Shown here: positions 23,201-35,052 of the stretch, piece after piece
Numbering within the stretch: the first letter of the stretch is position 1
Layout of the letters: every line of letters begins with the position of its first letter
Source: Lactuca virosa
Lineage: Eukaryota; Streptophyta; Magnoliopsida; Asterales; Asteraceae
DNA: 64,000 nt
Direction: 5' to 3'
Assembly: GCA_928212115.1 (NCBI GenBank)
Contig: CAKMRJ010003334.1
Coordinates: forward strand, 38,152,290-38,216,289
Made by a program: the position numbers and the translations under genes
Notes under the pieces: model-generated
What the model saw: the letters and a program-made list of their open reading frames with translations, nothing else
What the model was told of the DNA's origin: nothing
Database searches by the model: none

Positions 23201-24283
23201 GTTTCTTCTGAGGTCAGGAACATATCTAACATCCCCCATGGTTCGAATAACTCCGTCAAACATACGGATCCTGACTGAACCATGTCCAAGAACTGGACAT
23301 GTAGTATTGTTACCCATCAACACATAGCCCTGGTTAACCTTTTCAAATGTGTAAAACCAACTTTTGTTGTGACACATATGAAAAGTACAACCAGAGTCGA
23401 GTATCCAATCACCAGTGGAATCCAGTTTATCTGAATAAACTGTCAAAAGTTCTCCAATACCTTCGACCTCAGCTAGATCGGCTTCACCCGAAGTGCTAGC
23501 TTGTTTACCATTTGCTGCCGTCTTCTATTTTTCTTTGTTCTTCAACTTGAAGCATTCTTCAAGCACATGTCCCTTCTTGTGACAATAGTTGCAAAACTTT
23601 CGTTTGCCTTTTGACTTGGATCTGGTTCTGTTGGAAGATTGAGAAGTTCTATTTCTCTCTGTTGTTCTTCCTCTGGCATTCAAACCTTCGACTTTAGCAT
23701 CACTTGAACCACCACCAGTAATATGCTTCATCTTCTCTTTGGAATCCAAAGCTGTATAGACTTCATCTAAAACTAAAGTGTCACGGCTATAGATAACAGT
23801 ATCACGAAAATGGCTATAGGATTCTGGCAACGACGACAGTAAGAATAAAGCCAAGTCTTCATCTTCATACTGAACATCCATATTCTCTAAGTTATTTACT
23901 AACTCTTTAAATGTGGATATATGTTCAGTTAAAGAGCCTCCTTCAATCATCTTGAGATTGAACAACCGTTGCTTCAAATGCAACTTGTTTGGTAAGCTCT
24001 TGGTCATCAACAGTTGCTCCAACTTTAGCCATAAAGAAGCCGCTGACGTTTCTTTTAGAACATCTTGCAAAACATCGTTTGACAAGTGCAAACGAATCTG
24101 GGATAAAGCCTTCAGATCTTTCATCTCCTTTTCTTCTTCGGTCCATGTATCGGGCATCTTATTGAAACCCAAGAGCGCCTTGTGTAAATCCATTTGAATG
24201 AGAATGTCTCTCATCTTTACTTGCCACAACGGAAATCGTGTGTTACGATCCAGTAGTGGAATATCGTATTTTACCGAAGACAT
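20270..24283 (-). pseudogene. copia Gag-Pol polyprotein, two in-frame stops
   Basis: The frame starts MSSVKYDIPLLDRNTRFPLW at 24283. In order come the UBN2 gag, a zinc knuckle FCNYCHKKGHVLEEC, a stop at 23525-23527, protease (WILDSGCTFHMC), pre-integrase (WHLRLGHMNF), integrase (SDLWGPA, TIIDDFSRKVWSFF, YLRTDNGLEF), a proline/serine-rich linker, reverse transcriptase ([30 protein letters not shown]), a second stop at 20804-20806 and RNase H ([29 protein letters not shown]). The sister at 46490 has sense codons at both stops. Catalytic residues look intact, so this is a very young element lost by two point changes. Confidence 0.93.
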
Positions 24284-24330
24284 GATTAATTACTTGATAA
24301 AATGATCCCAATGAGCTAATATTACAACCC

Positions 24331-24346
24331 GGATGCTCTGATACCA
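24331..24346 (-). other. Primer-binding site, family 1 copy 1
   Basis: The minus strand reads TTGGTATCAGAGCATCC immediately after the 5' LTR, as in the sister copy. Confidence 0.9.
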
Positions 24347-24348
24347 AT

Positions 24349-24617
24349 TGTTGTGAAATACGAAGGATCCGAATAGACTTAAATAATATTAGCTCAATGC
24401 GGAATGGGATCAAAAATTATCAAAGCGTAATAATCACAACGAAATACGAATAAAATAAATAGAATAGAGACACAGGAATTTACGTGGAAACCCAAATCGG
24501 GAAAAAAACCACGGTCGGAGGAAGCCGAGAAACAATTCACTATAATTTGCAGTGTTTACAGGGATTATGAAAGAGATTACAAATAGAGTGAGAGGGCTAA
24601 AATATATGGTGGTGTAT

Positions 24618-24674
<57 letters not shown>

Positions 24675-24945
24675 TAATGTTTTACTATATAAATATATTT
24701 GATTGTTGGGTTATATGTGGGTTAAGTCTCTCTGGCTATTTATAGCCAAAGAGGAGAATACAGAAGAAAAGAAGAAAACAAATAATGTCGTCCAAAAAAT
24801 TGCTGCGCTCCATTCCGTCCAATTCCATTTTCAATTTCATATTAGATTACTATTCATAGTCAAACTATGAATAGTAAATGATAAGTTACGGAAATAACCC
24901 CTGAACTATTTGCCACTTGCTAATTTTGGAGGCAACTTTTCCACA
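24349..24945 (-). repeat. 5' LTR, family 1 copy 1
   Basis: Nearly identical to the LTR at 19512-20107, with a different (TA)n length near 24622-24668 and a few substitutions. Confidence 0.95.
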
Positions 24946-24950
24946 GATCG

Positions 24951-25140
24951 AGTCTTTCTGGCCCCTGTGAACATCTTTTCTTAATGTATTAAAGAGGGCC
25001 TCTCTAACCGGTGAAGGTGGGTGTCCACTAACGGCCATTCCTGGCTCGGCTCCGATAACGCAATTCCGGGAGGAGTCGGTAGTTGGGCGCTGGATCCCTT
25101 CGGACCTAGAGAACGTGTGACGCTGAGTCGGGCCCTAGCT
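24951..25140. other. GC-rich foreign insert, right part (possible mitochondrial DNA)
   Basis: Continues the insert cut by the copia element. The phrases 'ctggctcggctccgataacg' and 'tggatcccttcggacctaga' stand out from the AT-rich context. At about 25140 the sequence returns to text homologous to the intron of copy B ('gacaatttcttcgatt'). Confidence 0.4.
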
Positions 25141-25416
25141 CAATGTAAAAGCTTTCTTTTTGGGGACAATTTCTTCGATTAACATTGGTTTATGAGTTAG
25201 AATTTTCGATTTTCACAAAGAAAGTTCGATTTAAGGACAATATTAGGATGTTTTTGGTAAAACTGTGCAAAAAAAAAAAAAACGGGGTGTTTGTTTAAAT
25301 GCATTTGCTTTCTTTATTGTTTGATTGTTGAAAAAAAACAAACAAATAAACACGGGGAATGACAAGAGACAATGAGACATAGAAAGAGTAAGACTTAGAG
25401 ATTCAGAGACACATAC
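25141..25416 (-). other. 5' intron of F-box copy C, right part
   Basis: Matches 17365-17638 upstream of copy B and ends at a donor, GTATGT, on the minus strand at 25411-25416 next to CACCGCTTGTCGTG. Confidence 0.55.
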
Positions 25417-26560
25417 CACGACAAGCGGTGAAAGCAACACTCTGTCACATCAGCGGCGCAGAGCGGCGCACTTCCGTGAGACCGGTAGCCGGTGGCGGAG
25501 TGGGAGGGTGGGGTTGTGGGGTCTTTGAGGGAGTGGGAAGGAGCGGCCTTTGGAAAGTGAAAATAAAGGGCTAATTCTAACACCCAGCTCCTGAGTTCAG
25601 CTTAAGGAGGGGAGAAAAGAAAGGAAATGGGTGGAAGCGGAAGGAAAGTAAGAGAAATTGTTGTTTCCGAGTTTCATTAAAGGAAGTGGAAGGAAATGAA
25701 ATGATCACTTTCCCTCCTAACTTTCCTTCCGATTTGGGAGGATTTGGAAAGAAAGAACAAAATGTTTAACTTTCCTTCCATTTCTTTCCAACTCGGGAGC
25801 ACAAAAGACAAATTTATTTTCCTTTCTTTTATGTTCTTTTCTCTCCTTACTTTCTTTTCTCTTCTCTTTTTTTTTTTTGCTACAACTCGGGAGCAGGGTG
25901 TAAAAGAATAGAGGTGTACGTATATGGACCGTTTTTTTTCTCATTGGACTTTTCATGACGATTTGGACTGTATGTGCGGAATTTTTATTTTTTTTTATTT
26001 TTTTCTGCAATATTAAGTATTAAAAAGTATTTTGGAAATATTAAGTATTAAAAAAGTTAGCTTAAAGTTTATAAAACTTTCACATTTTGATGTGGTAAAA
26101 ATGATTTCGTAATCGCTGCACTTCATTACATTATCTTTTGGCACTTGGAACCACTTGTTTTCGTTCTTGGACACACTAATTGCAACATTATGTTTTGTAA
26201 TTATAACTAGCTTTCTCTCCTAAGAAAACCTTGTGTTTTTGGAAGAAAATATTAAACATTGTAAATCCATTTTTAGCATATGAAATTTGTTGTTACCATC
26301 CTAATGTAAATAAGTACGTTCAAGTGTTCAATTGTTGCTTTAGCTTTATCATATCTATGTGTTTTCTAAGTAACTTTAACCAATGCCTTACCATTTAGGA
26401 AAAAATGTTTGTATTTTTGATGAGGTGTGTGGATATCCGGTTATCCACGGATCTGCGAACTTAGTCAATGACCTCTAAATAGAAATTGTTTTTCTCTTTT
26501 CCCAAAATTCCATGGTAAAAATAAAGGTTTTCTTTTTAGCAAGAAAAACTTCAAAAACTT
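25417..26560 (-). other. Candidate exon 1 and upstream region of F-box copy C
   Basis: The exon-side text near the donor (25417-25570) is GC-rich, as in units E and F. Further up, 25600-25990 is a purine-rich stretch without coding, and 26200-26480 is homologous to 17870-18110 above copy B. Confidence 0.4.
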
Positions 26561-26939
26561 CATGTCACAATTCGGTGCTCATTTAAGAAAAAGAAAGTCA
26601 AACAGAACAACTTTTGTAAATTGTAAAGAGCGTGTTTGTTTCAACCAATGATGTTTAATGCTGTTTGATTTTAGTTAACTTATGAAGTATTAATTCCTAA
26701 TTTTAGGACTTATTAGGCAACATATCAAAGAATTCTTTTTCATTGCTAGCTCTTCATTTTTACATGATAAGCATCATCAGCTAGCTCTTCTAATTCCATT
26801 ATTTGCAAAATGTTCCACACTAGAGTTTCAACATTTCAACATACTAATATCTGACCTAATGCACTAAAAACTCAAAATATAGAATCCGCCCCACTTCTTT
26901 TCTTGCAAACATAGCTTACAAGCTATAGTTGAAAGACTA
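26561..26939 (-). other. 3' flank of F-box copy D
   Basis: No gene is visible. 26583-26780 is the duplicated counterpart of 14500-14720 downstream of copy B. Confidence 0.5.
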
Positions 26940-27545
26940 TCACATCAAACCATAAACCCAAATCCCCCACAAAATACTTGGAACTATAAGATATAAACAA
27001 CTATATTTGTAAGTTAAGGGATAAAGAATTGGTGGAGCATACATACCAAAGGGACATAAAAGCACAAACCACTGAAACAACATAGGCACTACTATCTTTA
27101 GATTCAAAAAGAAACTCATTTTGGGAAGTGAATTCATACGGTAAAATATCACCACTAAACTGGGAAAACGCCTGATGTTTGACCCATGATTCGGGCACCC
27201 CATACTTTGGGAATAGCCAGATGAATATGTTTGATAAAGCATCTTCTGAGAGCTTCTCCATAGTCCTTGAATGCTGTTGTGAAGACATTTCCGAGCCAAC
27301 GGAGATAGCCACAATCTCTACAAATTTCATCTTGATCGAAAATACCTGTAACATGCGATGGAAACGTTTCCATCCTTTGTCTGATTGAGTCCCATGAATC
27401 TTTTCTCATGCTATAAATCTCTACTTGTGGTAATATTTTGAATGATCCAGAAAGCTTTGTAACCTTTACCACTTTGTAATCATCAGTCTTGGGATCAAAC
27501 CCAAACCCAAACCCAAAATTAATATCATCAGGATCAAACCGTACT
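26940..27545 (-). pseudogene. Shuffled F-box/FBA pseudogene (copy D)
   Basis: Three pieces of one F-box gene occur in the wrong order. First (27545-27290, minus) comes the FBA N-terminal half: DPKTDDYKVVKVTKLSGS, EVYSMRKDSWDSI, DCGYLRWLG. Then (about 27290-27215) the gene's beginning appears: MEKLSEDALSNIFIWLF. Then (about 27215-27080) it joins the C-terminal region YGVPESWVKHQAFSQFSGDI. The reading frame changes between pieces. No functional product is possible. Confidence 0.8.
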
Positions 27546-27841
27546 TAAAGCATATTAAGCCATTCACAGAGCCAATGACACTTATTCAATGCTTATAGAA
27601 AAAAGTAATAGGAATAAACGATAAATACCACCAATATAATTTAAGAACTAACCAACATGTCCAAAATTTAAACACAGCATGCTTACAAGCGAGAGTGTAG
27701 ATGTAATGCACTAAAGTAAATGATTGACAAGAAACTAATTAAGAAACATAGCATCAACCAGAGTAGTAATAACAAAAGATTTGATATGTTGCATTTTTCT
27801 TATAGCCATCTTGAACCTAAGAGATGCTGCAACATATCCTG

Positions 27842-28382
27842 TCATGCATGCTCCGCAGGTGCTACCCAAACAAGATTGTCAACATGCTCTACAACTTTCG
27901 TTATGTTTATTCCATTACTCATTATCTTGAAGGTTTTAGTCATGGCTGCAACTGGATCATACAAACCATAACGATCATCTCTGCCAACTTGAAAAAGAAA
28001 CTCACTGTGTGATGTGAATCCAAATGGATATATTTCACAACCAAACTGTGAAAACACATGATGTTTGACCCATGATTCAGCCAACCCATACTCATCCATC
28101 ACCCACACCTCACATCCACCATCATCCACACCTGACATCACACAAAGCTTTCCACCCAAAACTCCTAACACATGGTAGCGGATTTTAGGGTGATGTAGTA
28201 TAGAATCTGGAGGAGGTATCTCACGGAATGTCTCTGCACCCAAATCAAATGCCAATATCTTTTCTTGCTCCACCTCCCCATACGATCCAGTAGTGCCAAG
28301 GAAGCAAAGCCAATGAAGATGGCCAACAAGGCCATACACAAAAGTTATGCTTCGACCCTTAGGCACTGTCATGTACAAGGGA
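27842..28382 (-). pseudogene. F-box/FBA protein, C-terminal part (copy E)
   Basis: The frame covers the second half of the FBA domain: GLVGHLHWLCFLG, KILAFDLGAETFREIPPPDS, GKLCVMSGVDDGGCEVWVMD, SWVKHHVFSQF, YGLYDPVAA and VEHVDNLVWVAPAEHA, ending at 27842. It is separated from its N-terminal half (33446-34015) by a complete copia element with the duplicated target CACTG. The halves are otherwise in good condition. Confidence 0.88.
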
Positions 28383-28387
28383 CACTG

Positions 28388-28562
28388 TCTAGTATAGCAA
28401 TTGTATAGTATAGCAATTGTATAAACAATTCTAGTATAGCAATTGTATAAACACAGACAAATATATCAAAATATCTCTTTGATTGATTTGGAAATATAAC
28501 TCAAAACCAAACTTGTTTACACTGTGTTTGTGTTGTACTGCATATTCATAACTCGATATATG

Positions 28563-28616
<54 letters not shown>

Positions 28617-28740
28617 TAGAGTAAGCTTTATAATATAAAATACAAAAAATACCCAACATCTTGATGGTATTCCTTTTGCTTTTCCTGGAAATATGGTGAG
28701 TGGAAGACAAGGAGGGAATTAAGGAATTGAGATTCCAACA
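28388..28740 (-). repeat. 3' LTR, family 2
   Basis: 353 bp, with a (TA)n tract at about 28566-28616. A purine tract GAGATTCGGGGGTGAT (minus strand) directly adjoins its 5' edge at 28741-28756. Confidence 0.93.
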
Positions 28741-28792
28741 ATCACCCCCGAATCTCTAAGTCCTTCTAGAGATTCCCGATCACCGCCAATCT

Positions 28793-29309
28793 TTAAGTCC
28801 TTCTAAAGATGTCTTCAATCCCGATCAAGTCCCGCATTGTCTTGAACTTGGTTCGAGCCAATGGTTTTGTGAGAATGTCTGCCTTTTGTTCTTCACCTGG
28901 AATGTACTTCACCTCCACTTGTTCCTTTTCAACACACTTACGAATGAAGTGAAACCTCGTGTGAATGTGTTTGCTTCTTCCGTGAAAAACAGGATTCTTT
29001 GTGAGTTCGATAGCTGACTTGTTATCAACTCTTAGGACCACCTTCTCTTGTGCTTTGTTCATGATTTCGCCTAGCAAATCTTGAAGCCATATTGCTTGAC
29101 ATGCAGCCGCAGTTGCAGCCATGAACTCCGCCTCGCAAGATGATAAAGCAACAGTATCTTGCTTTTGAGAACACCATGTTATTGGAGACAACCCATAGTA
29201 GGAAAATATGACCAGTTGTGCTTCTTCCGTCATCTGGATCAACATTATGACTACTATCACTGTAACCAATTATTCGATTTTGTCCCATCCTCTCGTACTT
29301 GATTCCGTA
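28793..29309 (-). pseudogene. copia RNase H, frameshifted
   Basis: Downstream of the gag-pol stop, two frames carry RNase H pieces: GYSDSSHNVDPDDGRSTTGH in one (29288-29220) and TVALSSCEAEFMAATAAACQ, LRVDNKSAIELTKNP and RSKHIHTRFHFIR in another (29160-28880). The change lies near 29200. RNase H degrades the RNA strand during reverse transcription; the break makes this copy incomplete. Confidence 0.88.
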
Positions 29310-32300
29310 TCATGTTGTTCCTCGTAAATACCTTAGGATGTGTTTGATTGCAACACCATGTGATTCTCTTGGATCTTGCATGTATCGACTAACAACTCCA
29401 ACCGCATATGCCATATCGGGTCTTGTCTGCAAGAGATATCTAAGGCATCCTACCAACTTTCGGTATTGTGTCGGGTCGATTTCGGGTTCATCTTCGGCCT
29501 TCGACATTTTGGTTCCTGGATCCATGGGAATGTGGGTAGGATTGCAATCATGTAAACCGGCTTCCTTCAGAATGCGTTGTGCATACGCTTCTTGGTTTAT
29601 TGTAATCCCCGATTCATCCTGTTTGACTTCAATGCCCAGGTAGTAAGTTAATCTTCCAAGATCAGACATCTCGAAGTTCTTGGACATTTCAAATTTGAAC
29701 CTTTTGATCATGCTCAAATTTGTACCTGTGACAAACAAATCATCAACATTGATTGCTAAAATTAGCAAGTTGGATCCTTCGTTCTTCCGGTATACCGATG
29801 GTTCTTTCATGCACTTGTGAAATTTCATTCCTTTCAAAATCCCATCAAGTTTTGTATTCCATGCTCTCGGTGCTTGTCTAAGACCATATAGTGCTTTTGA
29901 AAGACGGTACACCTTGTGCTCGTCGCCTTTCCTTATGTAGCCTTCCGGTTGATACACATAGACGGTTTCTCTCAACTCTCCATGTAAGAAAGCCGTCTTG
30001 ACATCCAAGTGGTGAAGCTCCCATCCGTTGGTAGCGGCTAAGGCAATGAGAAACCGTATGGTTTCGATGCGAGCTACCGGAGCAAATACTTCTTGAAAGT
30101 CAATACCAGGTTGTTGTACGTACCCTTTAGCAACCAACCTCGCCTTGTGTTTGTTTATGGTGCCATCTGCATTTTTCTTCAGCTTGAACACCCATTTGAG
30201 TCCAATGGGCTTCACCCCCATAGGTTTGTTTACGAAAGACCAAGTATTGTTCTTGTTGATCGAATTGATTTCTGTATTCATGGCTTTGACCCACTCTGGT
30301 TCTTTCTTCGCCTCTTCAACCGATACCGGCTCGTCATTGGTTGCTAGGAGAAGTTCTTCAATTTCATCAACATAAAGTACATAATCTCGCAATCGAATTG
30401 GAAGCACCTTTTGTCTTGTGGGCCTTTGGTTTTGAACATTGTTCACGTTGTTGTTGATCGGACTTGGTTGCTCATTTTCTTGTACCTCCACTCCGTCTTC
30501 AATCTCGTGATCCGATTCGTTTGGTTCGTTGTTTACATCGTTTCCTTGGTTGTTGTTTGCCTCATCTTCCAGTAAATCCCATGGTACTATGAATGATCCT
30601 GGTTCTTCATTGTCAGGTGTAGCTTCGTTAACCCAATTCCATCCTTTGGTTTCATTAAAAATAACGTCTCGACTTACGATTATTTTTTGTGTAACCGGGT
30701 TAAATAACCGATAGGCTTTTGTACCCGGTTCAGAACCAAGATGAACCAATGGTCTTGATCTTGCATCCAATTTTTTCACGTTTACCGGTTCAACTTTTGC
30801 ATACGCTAAACACCCAAAGATGCGTACGTTCTCCAAATTAGGTTTTCTTTTATACAACTTCTCGTACGGAGTTGTATCACCAAGTACTCTTGTGTAAACA
30901 CGGTTGATCAGGTTTGTGGAATGTTTTACCGCTTCTCCCCATAGATAGTTTGGAACATGCATCGCCTTCATGATACTTCGTGTCATGTCCATAAGTGTTC
31001 TGTTTCTTCGTTCCACAATACCATTTTGTTGTGGTGAATATGGGGCGGTAAGATGGCGTTTGATTCCATTTATATCACAAAAGGAATTAAACTCGAGCGA
31101 AGTAAACTCACCTCCTCGATCACTTCGAAACACCTTTAAAGACTTTCCGAGCTCATTCTCTGCCAAAGCTTTAAATTTTTTGAAGTGTAAAAACGCCTCA
31201 TTTTTCTCTTTTAAGAGAAAAAACCACATATACCGTGAAAAATCGTCAATTAGTGTGAAAATGTATCGATTTTGACCCTTCGTTGACGGTGTTATCGGAC
31301 CACATAAATCACCGTGAACTAGCTCCAATGGTCGTGTTGCTTTGTACGTCGTTATTAATGGAAATGACTTTCTTGTTTGCTTGCCCACCAAGCAAGATTC
31401 ACACAATTGATTCTCACTGTCAAAATAGGGTAACCCTTTGACTAGACCTTTCTTGGATATCTTTTTCATTGACTCGAAATTGATGTGTCCAAGTCTTGCA
31501 TGCCAGCGCCACGTGTCTTCACTTAGTCTTGAATGAAGGCAAATAGGTACTCCAATGGGCAACTGTATTTTATAACGGCGGTTTGGAGTTCTTTGTACCT
31601 TCATTAATAAGCAGTTGTCGGCATCATGCATTGTCAAATAGTTGTCTTTCATCTGAATATCGCACCCGGCTTCGGTTGCTTGTCCGAGACTGAAAATATT
31701 ATTTTTCAAATCCGGAATGAAATAAATCTCCGTTATCAATCGTTGTTGCCCCGATTTTCCTTGGAAAACAATTGAGCCTTTCCCTTTTATTTCGACACAC
31801 GAATTATCACCGAATTTGACCTTTCCGTTTATTCCTTCGTCGAGTTCGGAGAAAAATGAACGATTTCCCGTCATGTGATTACTTGCCCCGTTGTCCAAAT
31901 ACCACACATCGTTTTCTTGTGAGTTGTATCGAGACGGTATCACCTTCTCTTCGTTCAAAAATACGGACTCGTGTAGAAATACTGTTTCATCGGCATCGTC
32001 GTGTTCAGCAAAATTACTTTCTTGGAATTTTTGGGTTCGGTCCGGACATTTGGATGCGTAATGGCCCGATTTATCGCATCTGTAACAAATAATTTTTGAC
32101 AGATCTTTTTTCGGGTTACGGTTCGAGTCCGAATTAGAATTGGGCCGGTTATTGGGCTTATTATTGTTTTGGGCCGAATTGGGTCGGGTTGATTTTGACC
32201 CGGATCCATTCGAAGACCCGGCTCCACCGGATCCACCTGACCCGGTTCGATTAAAACCCCCCGAACTCCCTTTTCTTCCCTTATTCGACTCCTTCTTCCC

Positions 32301-33014
32301 CGATGATCCTCCAGAACCGCCACCACCTTCGTTTCTCCATCCGCCACCACCACTCGTTCTAGCCATCAACACCTGTTGTTGCCCGTCTCCGCCCTCATCT
32401 CCTCTGATTCTTTCTTCGTATGCTTTCAGACGCCCTACGATGTCGTCAAAAGGTACCGTCTTTAAATCTAGCACTTGCTCGAGGGAGGCGACGATATGAA
32501 GAAACTTTCTTGGTACGGTTTTTAGCAGCTTTTTCACCATCTTCGTTTCTTCGATGGTTTCTCCCAGTGACGTCGATTGGGAGGCGATTCCGGACAGTTT
32601 CCCGGCGAAGGAGTCGATTGATTCTTTCTCTGACATCATCAATCTGTCGAATTCGGAGTTTAGGGTTTGAAGTCGGGCTTCTTTTACCCGATCGGCGCCT
32701 ACATGTCGAGTTTTGATTGCATCCCAGAGAGCTTTAGCAGATTCGACATCACCCAATTGCATGATCGATGATTCCGGCATTGCTTGGTACAACAATCCGA
32801 TTGCCAGGTAGTTTTTATCATCATTACTATCTGTTCCTGGATCAATCGATGTCCGAACCTTGTGTATACGCAGGACGATCTTCATGCGTAGAGCCCAGAC
32901 AGTGTAATTTGTCTGGGTTAACATCGGGCAAGCCACCGATGTGGTTCCGACTTCCTTGATTCTGAACGGAGGAGTAGCAGCACCAGCACCTCCATCATCT
33001 TCAACAGAAGACAT
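29310..33014 (-). pseudogene. copia Gag-Pol polyprotein with altered RT active site
   Basis: 1234 residues. Gag spans about 30-200, followed by a Gly/Ser/Asn-rich linker; the zinc knuckle CYRCDKSGHYASKC is at about 310-323, protease WYLDNGASNHMTG at about 371, pre-integrase WRWHARLGHINF at about 502, integrase (DDFSRYMWFFLL, RSDRGGEFTS, NGIVERRNRT) at about 560-680, and reverse transcriptase ([34 protein letters not shown]) from about 880. The usual YVDD box reads NVDD, so the RT is probably dead. The frame ends shortly before RNase H at RYLRGTT. Confidence 0.92.
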
Positions 33015-33068
33015 CTTCTAAACAGATAAGATTCCTTGATTTCACAGCTCTTCTTGATTGATTTCAAA

Positions 33069-33080
33069 GCTCTGATACCA
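33069..33080 (-). other. Primer-binding site, family 2
   Basis: The minus strand has TGGTATCAGAGC two to three bases after the 5' LTR end at 33083. Confidence 0.9.
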
Positions 33081-33082
33081 AT

Positions 33083-33257
33083 TCTAGTATAGCAATTGTA
33101 TAGTATAGCAATTGTATAAACAATTCTAGTATAGCAATTGTATAAACACAGACAAATATATCAAAATATCTCTTTGATTGATTTGGAAATATAACTCAAA
33201 ACCAAACTTGTTTACACTGTGTTTGTGTTGTACTGCATATTCATAACTCGATATATG

Positions 33258-33315
<58 letters not shown>

Positions 33316-33440
33316 TAGAGTAAGCTTTATAATATAAAATACAAAAAGATACCCAACATCTTGATGGTATTCCTTTTGCTTTTCCTGGAAATATGGTGAG
33401 TGGAAGACAAGGAGGGAATTAAGGAATTGAGATTCCAACA
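33083..33440 (-). repeat. 5' LTR, family 2
   Basis: 358 bp, matching the 3' LTR apart from (TA)n length (33256-33314) and isolated changes. Recent insertion is implied. Confidence 0.93.
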
Positions 33441-33445
33441 CACTG

Positions 33446-34015
33446 TTGAGATACCAAGTCCCAGGAACCCTTTCTCATGCTCTAAACCTCACACTCCTTA
33501 AAAACTTTGTAATCATCAGTTTTTGGATCATAACCAAACCCCACAAGGAAATGATGAGAGGGCAAAAAAAGATGGCGGGAGAGTTAACAAGGCGGAGAGA
33601 GAAGGGTTCCAAATGTAAATGTCAGGATCTTTTACACCTTGTACATAAGAAAAGCATATTAAGCCATTCACGGATCGAATGACCTCACCCAAATTAAATT
33701 TATTTGGGGACTAACTAGAATTTTGATGAAATTAGTGAGTTCAAGGTGGGGAGAACGCGAGAGGCGGGCTGTGAATGGATCACAGTCAAATGAATGTCTC
33801 TGTTTGAAGAATAAGAGAATCTGATCGTTGTGATGGATAGAATGATGGAGGTGGGATTTTACAAATAAATCTTCAGATAAGAGAGCATTCCAAGGCTTAC
33901 AGACACACCGCATTTGACCAAGCTGTTTGGCCAATAACCTGATGAATATGTCTGATAAAACTTCACCTGGGAGGTTCTCTATAGTCGTTGCGTGTCCTGG
34001 TGAAGCCATTTTCAA
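33446..34015 (-). pseudogene. F-box/FBA protein, N-terminal part (copy E)
   Basis: The gene starts MASPGHATTIENLPGEVLSD (Met at 34009, with a second Met two codons earlier) and carries a full F-box, FIRLLAKQLGQMRCVCKPWN. Near 33690 the frame is lost in the VIGSVNGLI region; IWNPSLSALLTLP is still readable at 33610-33570, followed by further stops before the copia junction at 33441. So copy E had decayed in addition to the insertion. Confidence 0.85.
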
Positions 34016-34108
34016 GTGTCAAAGTAACTTCCTTTTCAGTTGCAATTATATTTTATGTGCTTCCGCTTAGAGTTAGAGGTGTATATTTGGGGTTTCTAGG
34101 ATGAGGAG

Positions 34109-34269
34109 CTGCAAACTAACAACACAGACCTGTTAGGACAAAGACCAGTTATAAGATGACAGATCCAGTTAACAAGATAAACACCACAAAAAACTCAAAT
34201 ATATCGATTTTCAATCAACCCAAAAAAATTAACACATTAACTTACAGAATTGAAAAGGCACCCTAACAA

Positions 34270-34352
<83 letters not shown>

Positions 34353-34822
34353 GAATTAGTTATGTAGGCATGCTATTGTTGATTAGTCGATGAAGCTTTG
34401 TCAAGCTCTTGTATACATGGCAATTGGTTATTATGTTCTTGATCCTGCCCTGTCAGATTTGTAACGACTAGTTTCGATTACATCATTCATTTGATTAATT
34501 AATTTTATTCAAACTTTGGTTGAAAGATTGATGCTTGCTAATTCCCCAACTTTTGGGTTTTTGACATCAATTTGTCCGTTTTTATAGGGTTTCCACAAAT
34601 CAAAATATCAGCTTGGTTTTTGGTGACATTGGTTTATAAGTTATTTTTTGGATTTTCACATATGATGTTGAAAGTTAAGGACAATATAAGGTTTGGTTGT
34701 GGCGATATTGTAAAGAATTCTGCATTTGGGGTGAAAAGTAACTATAACAATACTAACTTGGAGAAGATCAGAGACAGCGAGAAATAGACAGAATGAGACT
34801 GGGAAGAAGCAAAGAGACATAC
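34109..34822 (-). other. 5'-UTR intron of F-box copy E with (TA)n tract
   Basis: Minus-strand donor GTATGT at 34817-34822 and acceptor GTTTGCAG ending at 34109 define a 714-nt candidate intron. It shares conserved blocks with units B and C ('gattacatcattcattt' near 34478, 17224 and 19017). A (TA)n tract of about 37 units fills 34274-34348. Confidence 0.5.
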
Positions 34823-35052
34823 AGCGAAAGGGGCAGAACGTAGGCCGGTGGCGAGATTCCGTGAGACCGATGGCGAAAAGGCAAGAGTGCGGGAAAGTTT
34901 TTCTTTGGAGATGGATCTGTTCACTCACACTATCAAATAATCAAATATTAAATCAACATTCACAAGGCCCAATAAATTTAAAGCCCAGATTATCCTAACT
35001 CGAGATCCAGGTTCCATACTTTTATAAGTTGTATTGTTGTAACACACGAGTT
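34823..35052 (-). other. Candidate exon 1 and upstream flank of F-box copy E
   Basis: The exon side of the donor continues to about 34930. The region up to 35052 is host flank, and the endogenous viral repeat starts at 35053. Confidence 0.4.

Larger units (their letters stand above)
19512..24945 (-). mobile_element. Complete Ty1/copia element, minus strand (family 1, copy 1)
   Basis: The 5434-bp element has LTRs at 19512-20107 and 24349-24945, a tRNA-Met primer site, a purine tract next to the left LTR, and the 5-bp duplication GATCG at 19507-19511 and 24946-24950. Its single gag-pol frame of 1338 codons is broken by just two stops. It inserted in the GC-rich insert of F-box unit C. A sister copy lies at 46490-51964 in the opposite orientation. 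Confidence 0.95.
28388..33440 (-). mobile_element. Complete Ty1/copia element, minus strand (family 2)
   Basis: The 5053-bp element has LTRs at 28388-28740 and 33083-33440 and the 5-bp duplication CACTG at 28383-28387 and 33441-33445. The LTR ends read TGTTGG at the 5' side and CTAGA at the 3' side, so the usual terminal CA is absent. It interrupts F-box copy E. Gag-pol is almost open over 1234 codons but RNase H is frameshifted. Confidence 0.93.

Noticed and set aside
32140..32499. Proline-rich plus-strand ORF opposite a copia gag
   Set aside because: It is the complement of the Gly/Ser-rich linker of the minus-strand gag.
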